From Achromobacter xylosoxidans (GTDB lineage: Bacteria > Pseudomonadota > Gammaproteobacteria > Burkholderiales > Burkholderiaceae_B), in NCBI RefSeq assembly GCF_002192695.1, contig NZ_MTLG01000001.1:1-64000 (forward strand): DNA of 64,000 nt. Reading direction: 5' to 3'. Each line of letters opens with the position of its first letter. The stretch's first letter is position 1. Shown here in pieces: positions 52,078-64,000 of this stretch. The translations under genes were made by a program, and so were the position numbers. The notes beneath the pieces are model-generated. The model was not told the origin of the DNA, ran no database searches, and was given only the letters and a program-made list of their open reading frames with translations.

Positions 52078-53856
52078 TCAGCCCGTCAACACGCAATCCA
52101 AAGCCTCCGGCGCACCCAGCCGCACCCGGAACGCCCTCAACTCATCCCGCCGAAACACATGCACAGTCACGCGATCCCCCGCCCGGTACTGCGCCAATAG
52201 CAGTTCCAGCCCCGCCGGCGCATCCACCCGCAAGCCGTCCACCGCAACCAGCACATCCCCCGCCGACAACCCGCCCTTATGCCCCGCGCCGCCCTCCAGC
52301 ACCGTCGCCAGCACCAGCGATTCCTCTTGCTTGCGCGTACGCGCATCCAGCGAAGGAATATTGGCCGCCGTCTTCCATTGCAGCGTGATGCCCTGCGGCT
52401 CCAGCAGCTCCGCCAGCGGCACATCCGCCGTCCCGTAGGCATGGCGCGCGATGAAGCGCCGCGTATCCACACCGGTGGCTTCACGAATCAGCGCCGGCAG
52501 TCCGTCCTCCGGCAACCCTTGCGGCTTGCCTTGATAGAAGTCGCGCCCATAGCGGCTCCACAGCAGACGCATCACATCGTCCAGCGAGTGCGCGCCACCC
52601 GTTTCCCGGCGGATCAGCAGATCCAGTCCCAGCGCCACCAGCGCACCCTTGGTGTAATAGCTGACCAGCGCGTTCGGCGAATTCTCATCCTGCTTGTAAT
52701 AGCGCGTCCAGGCATCGAAAGAACTCTCCGCCACGGACTGCTTCGTCCGACCCGGCGTGCGCGCCACGCTGGTGATGGTCTTGGCCAGCAGGCGCAGATA
52801 GTCGGGCTGCGTGATCGCGCCCGAACGCAACAGCAGCAGATCGTCGTAATAGGACGTGAAGCCTTCGAACACCCATAGCAGGCGCGTCAGGTCGGGCTGC
52901 GAAAGATCGTAGGGAACAAAGGCGTCAGGCTTGATCCGCTTGACGTTCCAGGTATGGAAATACTCGTGGCTCACCAGGCCCAGAAAGCCGCGATAGCCTT
53001 CGCCCTGGCCTTGCTGGCCCATCACCGGCAGATCCTTGCGCGCCGTCATCAGCGCCGTGCTGGCGCGATGCTCCAGCCCGCCATAGCCGTCGCCCGTGAC
53101 CATGGTCATGAACACATAGCGGTCGGAGCTGTCCAGGAAAGGCGCGCGCTTGCTGCGCGGCTCGAAGAACGCAATCTGTGTTTCGCAGATCTTGCGCACG
53201 TCTTCCGTGATCCGCGCCAAGTCCAGGTTGGGCGCAACGCCGGTGAACACCAGCTCGTGTTCGGCGCCATGCGCCACAAAGCTCGACACCTGCGGCGTGC
53301 CCATTTCCACCGGATGATCGATCAGCGCGTCATAGTCCGGCGCCAAATACAGCCCGAAACCGTGGCGGCGCGCGGCGCCCTTGTGGCCGCGCGCTTCCGG
53401 CAGGCTGGTGTAGACCTTCCAGTCCGGCATGGCGCGGGGCGGCGCCAGGTCCACCAGGCAGGGCAGGTGGTCCTGGCCATGCACCCGGAGGAACACGCTG
53501 GTGCCGTTGAAAAAACCGTGGGTCTCGTCCAGATGCGCGCCGCGCACCGACAGGTCCCAGGCATAGACCTCATACTCCACCCGCAGCGGACCCTCGCAGG
53601 GCGCGGCCTGCCAGGTATGGTTGTCGATCTTCTCGACAGGCACGCGCCGCGTGCCTGAATAGGCCGCCAGCGATTCGATCTGGCGCGAGAAATCGCGGAT
53701 CAGATAGCTGCCCGGAATCCAGGCCGGCAGCGACAGGCGCTGGCCGTCGGGGGAGGGCGCTGCGATGCTTAGGGTTATCCGGTAGCGGTGTCCGGCCGGA
53801 TCGTGGGGCGCGAGGCGGTAAAGTAGCGGCAGAGCGTTGTCTTTTTCCATGGCCAT
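52078..53856 (-). CDS. M61-family metallopeptidase with PDZ domain
   Basis: The 592-residue protein starts at 53856 or 53850. It has the M61 N-terminal beta domain ([34 protein letters not shown]), the zinc site [19 protein letters not shown] (HExxH) with [19 protein letters not shown] supplying the third ligand, and a C-terminal PDZ domain ([16 protein letters not shown]). The family is related to glycyl aminopeptidases. No signal peptide is evident, so a cytoplasmic role is likely. It is divergent from the enoyl-CoA hydratase gene across 31 bp. Confidence 0.92.
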   Translation of the reverse strand: MAMEKDNALPLLYRLAPHDPAGHRYRITLSIAAPSPDGQRLSLPAWIPGSYLIRDFSRQIESLAAYSGTRRVPVEKIDNHTWQAAPCEGPLRVEYEVYAWDLSVRGAHLDETHGFFNGTSVFLRVHGQDHLPCLVDLAPPRAMPDWKVYTSLPEARGHKGAARRHGFGLYLAPDYDALIDHPVEMGTPQVSSFVAHGAEHELVFTGVAPNLDLARITEDVRKICETQIAFFEPRSKRAPFLDSSDRYVFMTMVTGDGYGGLEHRASTALMTARKDLPVMGQQGQGEGYRGFLGLVSHEYFHTWNVKRIKPDAFVPYDLSQPDLTRLLWVFEGFTSYYDDLLLLRSGAITQPDYLRLLAKTITSVARTPGRTKQSVAESSFDAWTRYYKQDENSPNALVSYYTKGALVALGLDLLIRRETGGAHSLDDVMRLLWSRYGRDFYQGKPQGLPEDGLPALIREATGVDTRRFIARHAYGTADVPLAELLEPQGITLQWKTAANIPSLDARTRKQEESLVLATVLEGGAGHKGGLSAGDVLVAVDGLRVDAPAGLELLLAQYRAGDRVTVHVFRRDELRAFRVRLGAPEALDCVLTG

Positions 53857-53887
53857 ATCTTACTTTCATACTTATTCGGAGACATCA

Positions 53888-54664
53888 ATGAGCGAGTCGT
53901 TTGTGCTGGTCGAAACCCGGGGCCGCGTCGGCCTGCTGACGTTGAACCGTCCCAAGGCCCTGAACGCCTTGAACGATCAACTGATGGATGAGCTCGGCGC
54001 GGCCCTGCTTGCGTTCGAAGCGGATGCCGATATCGGCGCCGTGGTCATCACCGGCAGCGAAAAGGCCTTTGCCGCCGGCGCCGACATCGGCGCCATGAAA
54101 GACTGGTCCTACATGGACGTGTATGGCGGCGAGTACATCACGCGCAACTGGGAAACGCTCAAGCGCATCAAGAAGCCCGTGATCGCCGCCGTGGCCGGCT
54201 ACGCCCTGGGCGGCGGCTGCGAACTGGCCATGATGTGCGACATCATCATCGCCGCCGACACCGCCAAGTTCGGCCAGCCCGAAATCAAGCTGGGCGTGAT
54301 CCCGGGCGCCGGCGGCACCCAGCGCCTGCCGCGCGCGGTGGGCAAGGCCAAGGCCATGGACCTGGCGCTGACCGCCCGCATGATGGGCGCCGAGGAAGCG
54401 GAACGCGCCGGCCTGGTGTCGCGCGTGGTGCCGGCCGACAAGCTCATGGAAGAAGCCATGGACGCGGCCACCGTGATCGCCTCCATGTCCCTGCCGTCGG
54501 TCATGATGGCCAAGGAATGCGTCAACCGCGCCTTCGAAGGCTCGCTCAACGAAGGTCTGCTGTTCGAGCGCCGCGTATTCCATTCGCTGTTCGCGACCGA
54601 AGACCAGAAGGAAGGCATGGCCGCGTTCACCGAGAAGCGCAAACCGGACTTCAAACACCGTTAA
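53888..54664 (+). CDS. Enoyl-CoA hydratase
   Basis: The 258-residue crotonase-fold protein has [37 protein letters not shown] (oxyanion and CoA site), [24 protein letters not shown] with the first catalytic Glu, and [25 protein letters not shown] with the second. Both glutamates argue for true hydratase activity (2-enoyl-CoA to 3-hydroxyacyl-CoA). Monocistronic, followed by a terminator. Confidence 0.92.
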   Translation: MSESFVLVETRGRVGLLTLNRPKALNALNDQLMDELGAALLAFEADADIGAVVITGSEKAFAAGADIGAMKDWSYMDVYGGEYITRNWETLKRIKKPVIAAVAGYALGGGCELAMMCDIIIAADTAKFGQPEIKLGVIPGAGGTQRLPRAVGKAKAMDLALTARMMGAEEAERAGLVSRVVPADKLMEEAMDAATVIASMSLPSVMMAKECVNRAFEGSLNEGLLFERRVFHSLFATEDQKEGMAAFTEKRKPDFKHR

Positions 54665-54712
54665 TCCTTGTTACGGCCGGGCGGCAAGCCCGGGCCCGTT
54701 GAGATTTGCCCC

Positions 54713-54740
54713 GCGCGCCCTCCCAGGGCGCGCTTTTTTT
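54713..54740 (+). terminator. Intrinsic terminator after enoyl-CoA hydratase
   Basis: GCGCGCCCT (54713-54721) and AGGGCGCGC (54725-54733) pair around CCC and are followed by seven T residues. Confidence 0.92.
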
Positions 54741-54920
54741 CGCGTGCGCCCGGACGCCATGAGGCGTTGCGCCTTGAAACGGTTCGGCAGCACCTTGTTG
54801 CAGAGTTCGGTCCTATCCTGAAAAGGCGTCACCGTGAGGTGCCGCGCCAGAGAGGCTTGCCCGAACTGGCAAGCCCGGCGCGGCGGCTCGCTTGCAGACA
54901 AAACCAATAAGGAGCCTTGC

Positions 54921-56471
54921 ATGCGTACATCCATCGCTACCCGCCGCTGGTCCGCCGCGGTTCTTGCCGGCGCGCTCAGCGCCTGCTTCTTCACCGCGAC
55001 TCAGGCGCAATCGCCGCGTCCCACTTTGCGCCTGGTGTCCGAAACGCCGTATCCCGCCGCCTCCGCGCCGGCGTCGCAGATGAGCGAACAAGAGCTGCGC
55101 GACGTCGCCATCGACGCCTATGTCTATGCGTATCCGATGGTCCTGATGGAGTTGGCCCGCCGCAAGGCCACGGCCGTGCAGACGCCGCTGGACGGCAAGG
55201 CGCCGGTGAACCAGTTCGGCCACAAGGCCGCCTTCCCGGATCCGCGCGCGGGCGACGTGCCATGGCCCAGCGCCGATGCGCTGTACTCCAGCCTGTGGTT
55301 CGACGTGTCGCGGACGCCGCTGATCGTGAACCTGCCCGCGACCGGCGACCGCTATATGGTGCTGTCGGCCCTGGACATGTGGAGCGACGTGTTCGCCTCG
55401 CGCGGCACGCGCACCAACGGCAACGGCGCCCAGTCCTTCGCCATCGTCGGCCCCGGCTGGCAGGGCAGTGTGCCGCCTGGCATGGACGTGATCCACAGCC
55501 CCACCGCCACCGGCTGGCTGATCGGCTGGACCCAGGCGGGCGGCCCGCAGGACTACGCCGCCGTCAATCAGATCCAGGCCGGCATGACCGCTAGCCCGAT
55601 GGCCGCGCCGGCCATGGTTCGCCCCGCCGCCAGCCGCAACTCCCGCAGTGCCTATCCGCAGACCGGACCCGGCGTGGGCTCGGCGCCGATCGGCAGCGAC
55701 CTGCCGCCGCCCATGCCCGTGACGGTGCCCGACGGCACGCCGGCCGAGCAAGCCGCCGGCATGGACGCGGCGTCGTTCTTCACGCTGTTCTTCGACGTGA
55801 TGCGCAACAACCCGCCGCACGCCAACGACACGCCCATTCTGGACCGCATGCGCCGCATCGGCCTGGACAGTCGCCAGCCGTTCTCGTATGGCCGCCTGAG
55901 TCCCGCCGTGCAGCAGGCGCTGGCGCAGGCCCAGCCGTTGGCGGGCCGGCGCATCGCTGATGGCGTGTCGCGCCTGGGTACGCCCATGAACGGCTGGAGC
56001 ACCGTGCTGTCCGGCATCGGCACCTATGGCACCGACTACACGCGCCGCGCTGCCATCGCCTATGCCGGCCTGGGCGCGCCGACGCCGGAAGACGTGCTGT
56101 ACCCGGTCACGGTGTCCGACTCCAAGGGGCGCGCGCTGAATTCCAACGAAGACTACGTGCTGCACTTCGACAAGGGGCAGCTGCCTCCGGTCAACGCCTT
56201 CTGGTCGTTGCACGTGTATGACGAGAAGCACGGCTTCGCCGACAATCCGGCCAACCGCTACGTGCTGCGCAGTACCGACGGCCTGAAGTACAACGCCGAC
56301 GGTTCGCTGGACATCTACATCCAGCGCCGCGACCCGGGTGAACGCAAGCGCTCGAACTGGATCGCCTCGCCGGCGGCCGATGCGCCGTTCCTGCTCAGCA
56401 TGCGGCTGTATTCGCCGCAGGATACGGCGCTGGACGGACTGTGGGCGCCGCCGCCGGTCAAGGAAGACTGA
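54921..56471 (+). CDS. DUF1254/DUF1214 exported protein
   Basis: The 516-residue protein starts at MRTSIATRRWS behind AAGGAG. A signal peptide ends near ATQA-QSPR. The DUF1254 domain begins AIDAYVYAYPMVLMELARRKAT and includes WPSADALYSSLWFDVSRTPLIVNLPA. The C-terminal DUF1214 domain has NEDYVLHFDKGQLPPVNAFWSLHVYDEKHGF and NPANRYVLRSTDGLKYNADGSLDIYIQ. The biochemical role is unknown. A GGCTTGCC/GGCAAGCC hairpin (54854-54875) stands in its leader. Confidence 0.9.
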   Translation: MRTSIATRRWSAAVLAGALSACFFTATQAQSPRPTLRLVSETPYPAASAPASQMSEQELRDVAIDAYVYAYPMVLMELARRKATAVQTPLDGKAPVNQFGHKAAFPDPRAGDVPWPSADALYSSLWFDVSRTPLIVNLPATGDRYMVLSALDMWSDVFASRGTRTNGNGAQSFAIVGPGWQGSVPPGMDVIHSPTATGWLIGWTQAGGPQDYAAVNQIQAGMTASPMAAPAMVRPAASRNSRSAYPQTGPGVGSAPIGSDLPPPMPVTVPDGTPAEQAAGMDAASFFTLFFDVMRNNPPHANDTPILDRMRRIGLDSRQPFSYGRLSPAVQQALAQAQPLAGRRIADGVSRLGTPMNGWSTVLSGIGTYGTDYTRRAAIAYAGLGAPTPEDVLYPVTVSDSKGRALNSNEDYVLHFDKGQLPPVNAFWSLHVYDEKHGFADNPANRYVLRSTDGLKYNADGSLDIYIQRRDPGERKRSNWIASPAADAPFLLSMRLYSPQDTALDGLWAPPPVKED

Positions 56472-56490
56472 TCCTGCTTTGATGGTATAA

Positions 56491-56521
56491 AGCGCGGCCT
56501 CCATGGTGGAGGCCGCGCTTC
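56491..56521 (+). terminator. Hairpin after the DUF1254 gene
   Basis: The arms 56491-56504 and 56508-56521 are 14-bp exact reverse complements around TGG, 20 bp after the stop codon. No T-tract follows, so it may terminate weakly or only protect the mRNA end. Confidence 0.55.
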
Positions 56522-56820
56522 ATTGGGCAGGGTTTGCGCATCATGCTGCGAGGTCGATTCGCGTCCCTAATTTTGTCCGATCGAAGCGTTGTTTGCGCCT
56601 TACAAACTGCCGAAAGTTCATTTGCTAGGGTAAAAAGAATCACGCTATACTCTGCGGGTTTGACGCTTGCGGGATAAGAACACGTAGCGGCTGACAAGTA
56701 GCGGGCGGATCGTTGATGAAGCTTTTGAAATCAACGAACTAGCGCTGGCTATGGGGGCAGCTACGGGCAGCGGGACGCGCCGGTTCTGATAGGGGCAAAG
56801 AAGCAAAGCGAGGAAGTTTG
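56522..56820 (+). promoter_or_regulatory. atp operon promoter region
   Basis: TTGCTA (56622-56627), 18 bp, TATACT (56646-56651) is a good sigma-70 promoter, leaving a leader of about 160 bases before atpI. No gene is recognised between the DUF1254 hairpin and atpI. Confidence 0.65.
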
Positions 56821-57321
56821 ATGCAACAGAACTCCATGCAGCAGGAAGTGCGGCAGGGTCCGGTTGAAGGTCATGGTCAGCAGCAAGCAGTGTTTGACCA
56901 CGACATGACGGATAAAGTTCTGGTTCTCAGTGACGCGGATCGCGCGGCGCTGAATGCTCAAGCTAGCCGCGGGCTCCTGTTGGCATTGGCTGCGCAAGGT
57001 GCCATGGGGCTCGCAGCAGCAGTAATTGCGGGGGTTGTCGGAGGGGCGACGGCAGGTTGGTCGGCGTTGGCGGGGGCGGGAGCGTATTTCATTCCCAATG
57101 CGTTGTTCGCATTGCGCCTTGCTGTCAGCGTACGGGCCGGTAAAGCCAGTCCCTTTACCTTTCTCTCTGGTGAGTTGATCAAGTTGTTCGCAACGGCGCT
57201 GCTGTTGTGGCTGCTTTCGCGTGTGGCGCAGGACAGCCTCGTATGGCCTGCCGCGCTGTTCGGTCTGATACTCACATTGAAGGGCTATCTCCTGCTCTTG
57301 ATGTTCCGCAAGTTGTCATAG
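56821..57321 (+). CDS. atpI: ATP synthase subunit I
   Basis: The 166-residue protein starts at ATG 56821 behind GAGGAAG. After a polar N-terminus of about 50 residues come four membrane segments (LLLALAAQGAMGLAAAVIAGVV, SALAGAGAYFIPNALFALRLAV, FLSGELIKLFATALLLWLL, and the final PAALFGLILTLKGYLLLLMF). AtpI helps c-ring assembly. It is first in the atpIBEFHAGDC operon; an N-terminal extension relative to shorter AtpI proteins is noticeable. Confidence 0.88.
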   Translation: MQQNSMQQEVRQGPVEGHGQQQAVFDHDMTDKVLVLSDADRAALNAQASRGLLLALAAQGAMGLAAAVIAGVVGGATAGWSALAGAGAYFIPNALFALRLAVSVRAGKASPFTFLSGELIKLFATALLLWLLSRVAQDSLVWPAALFGLILTLKGYLLLLMFRKLS

Positions 57322-57391
57322 CGCCGAGCAGGTTTGCGGCAAACGAAATCGTGGAATCGTCCGGCTCGCAAGGGCCGGGCACAGCAAATAG

Positions 57392-58285
<894 letters not shown>

Positions 58286-58376
58286 TCCCCCGAATTTCCC
58301 GAGCTGGCCACCCGGCCAGCTCGGGATAGCAAGATTATCTTGCATTGAGCAGTACCCCTTATTTTTCAATTTTTGA

Positions 58377-58646
<270 letters not shown>

Positions 58647-58790
58647 GGCACCGCCCGCCGGCGAAAAGGCGGGTCATGACGCTGGCGGCGATGAGGGTGC
58701 AAGCTCCGTCGCCGCCTAGCAAAGTATCGAGTGCTCCGTGACGCCCCTTTCCGGGTGCGGTCGGAGCCGCAAGGTGTTAAAGGAACGACC
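58647..58790 (+). other. atpE-atpF spacer with two hairpins
   Basis: CCCGCC/GGCGGG (58654-58659 with 58668-58673) and GGCGGCGA/TCGCCGCC (58684-58691 with 58709-58716) can form two stem-loops in the 144-bp spacer after the c-subunit gene. No U-tract follows either. They may stabilise the atpE segment of the mRNA or limit read-through, fitting the high c-subunit demand. Confidence 0.4.
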
Positions 58791-59261
58791 GTGAATCTGA
58801 ACGCGACGATCATTTTCCAGATGCTCGTGTTCTTCGTTCTTGGCTGGTTCACGATGAAATTCGTGTGGCCTCCCCTGACGAAGGCGATGGACGAGCGCCG
58901 CCAGAAAATCGCCGACGGCCTGGCCGCCGCCGAGAAGGGCAAAGCCGATTTGGCTCAAGCCCAGGCGCGCGTCAGTCTGATCGAGGCTTCTGCCAAGTCC
59001 GAAAACCACGCCCGCATCATCGAGGCCGAGAAGCAAGCCGCCTCCCTGATCGAGCAGGCCCGCCGTGAAGCGGAAGCCGAACGCGCCCGCATCGTGGCGC
59101 AGGCTGCCCAGGATGCCGCGCAGGAAGTCCAGCGCGCCCGCGACCTGCTGCGCGACGACGTCGCTGCGCTGGCCGTCAAGGGTGCTGAACAGATCCTCAA
59201 GCGCGAGGTTGACGCCCGCGCACACGCCGAGCTGCTCAACCAGCTCCGCGCGCAGCTTTAA
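58791..59261 (+). CDS. atpF: ATP synthase subunit b
   Basis: The 156-residue protein starts at GTG 58791 behind AAAGGAA. One N-terminal membrane helix ([25 protein letters not shown]) is followed by a long Ala/Glu/Arg-rich helical stalk ([23 protein letters not shown]). It forms the peripheral stator. Confidence 0.96.
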   Translation: MNLNATIIFQMLVFFVLGWFTMKFVWPPLTKAMDERRQKIADGLAAAEKGKADLAQAQARVSLIEASAKSENHARIIEAEKQAASLIEQARREAEAERARIVAQAAQDAAQEVQRARDLLRDDVAALAVKGAEQILKREVDARAHAELLNQLRAQL

Positions 59262-59273
59262 TCCGGGACCGCC

Positions 59274-59813
59274 ATGGCTGAACTTTCCACTGTTGCCCGG
59301 CCCTACGCTGAAGCGCTCTTCAGCGCGGCGCGCGACGACAAGGCCGGCTTGCCGGCCTGGTCCGACCTGGTCAGCGAACTGGCTCAGGTCGCCTCCAACC
59401 CCGACGTGCGCGAGGCCATGGCCGACCCGCGTCTGGGCGACAAGCAGCGCGTCGAGCTGTTCTCCGGCCTGGTAAAGGCCGAACTGCCTCAAGCCGCCCG
59501 CAATTTCATCGAGCTGCTGGTCGAAAACGACCGGCTGCTGCTGCTGCCCGACATCGCCGCGCAATTCGCGGTGCTGCGGAATCGTCACGACGGCACGGCG
59601 CAGGCGGAAATCACCAGCGCGTTCGAGCTGAGCGATGCCCAGGTCAAAGAGCTGGTCACCGCGCTCGAACAAAAATTTGGCCTCAAGCTCAAGCCCAGCG
59701 TCACCGTTGATCCGTCGCTGATCGGCGGCGTGCGCGTGGCCGTCGGTGACCAGGTGCTCGATACTTCCGTACAAGCCCAATTGGCCCGCATGCGCGATCA
59801 GCTCGCCGCTTAA
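59274..59813 (+). CDS. atpH: ATP synthase subunit delta
   Basis: The 179-residue protein begins [18 protein letters not shown] and contains the OSCP-type [22 protein letters not shown] and the ending [30 protein letters not shown]. It links the b stalk to F1. It begins 12 bp after atpF. Confidence 0.96.
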   Translation: MAELSTVARPYAEALFSAARDDKAGLPAWSDLVSELAQVASNPDVREAMADPRLGDKQRVELFSGLVKAELPQAARNFIELLVENDRLLLLPDIAAQFAVLRNRHDGTAQAEITSAFELSDAQVKELVTALEQKFGLKLKPSVTVDPSLIGGVRVAVGDQVLDTSVQAQLARMRDQLAA

Positions 59814-59841
59814 GGCAACTAACAGGATTCCAGGAGTCAAT

Positions 59842-61383
<1,542 letters not shown>

Positions 61384-61481
61384 GAAAGTGATGGGTTAGG
61401 CGTCCGCGACGCCTCACCCATCCTTCCCGGATGGTTGAGGCGCGAGCGGAACCCATCGGCCAGTCTTCACAGGAAAGCGCA

Positions 61482-63831
<2,350 letters not shown>

Positions 63832-63840
63832 GGAACCGAT

Positions 63841-64000
63841 ATGGCTACCCTGCATGTGGATGTCGTCAGCGCAGAGGAAGCGATCTTCTCCGGTGAGGCG
63901 AAGTTCGTGGTACTGCCTGGCGAAGCGGGTGAACTGGGCATTCTGCCCGGCCACACCCCGCTGATTTCGCGCATACGCCCCGGGACGGTCAAGATCGTTC
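63841..64000 (+). CDS. atpC: ATP synthase subunit epsilon, 5' part
   Basis: The gene begins 9 bp after atpD and runs off the window after 53 codons: [48 protein letters not shown], the N-terminal beta-sandwich of the epsilon subunit. Confidence 0.95.
   Translation, partial: MATLHVDVVSAEEAIFSGEAKFVVLPGEAGELGILPGHTPLISRIRPGTVKIV

Overview
The window is a high-GC betaproteobacterial chromosome, most likely Alcaligenaceae (Achromobacter/Bordetella). The right-hand part (about 35.4-64 kb) has the core order trpE-gph-rpe-apaG-mltA-ubiH-dsbC, ttcA-folB and atpIBEFHAGDC that I associate with that family. No rRNA or tRNA gene and no CRISPR array was recognised.

Positions 1 to about 35.35 kb are the end of an integrative and conjugative element. 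It starts inside a MobH-type TraI relaxase gene. Debris follows: a truncated P-loop ATPase and an IS66 remnant. Next comes a minus-strand operon (tetR, DUF4105 protein, lipoprotein esterase) divergent from a four-gene export operon (outer-membrane factor, HlyD adaptor, RbbA-like double-ATPase ABC protein, ABC permease).

From 13.2 to 31.7 kb lies a nearly continuous co-directional metabolic cargo. It encodes a phasin, a PhaB-type reductase, a DUF3141 protein resembling PHA synthase, a MaoC/phosphate acetyltransferase fusion, a second SDR, acetate kinase, a GltS-like symporter, PHA synthase PhaC, a universal stress protein, an LpxR-like lipid A deacylase, a PRPP synthetase, a divergent phosphoketolase, a beta-CASP RNase and a type-2 thymidine/AMP phosphorylase. 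Read together, these could turn pentose or nucleotide-ribose carbon into acetyl phosphate, then into ATP plus acetate or into acetyl-CoA and polyhydroxyalkanoate. A beta-ketothiolase is absent and would have to come from the host.

The element ends with regulators (LysR, Xre, a LysR-like protein without its HTH) and a P4-type tyrosine integrase. The junction is readable: between the integrase and trpE lie the Shine-Dalgarno sequence, start codon and first nine codons of trpG (MLLMIDNYD), then a stop. The element therefore sits in the 5' end of trpG and separates trpE from the rest of that gene.

The core region also shows a Trp-rich leader peptide and attenuator ahead of trpE, several LysR or TetR regulators divergent from small catabolic or transport genes, a 34-bp perfect inverted repeat near 51.9 kb, and the complete F1Fo ATP synthase operon, with atpC cut by the window end.
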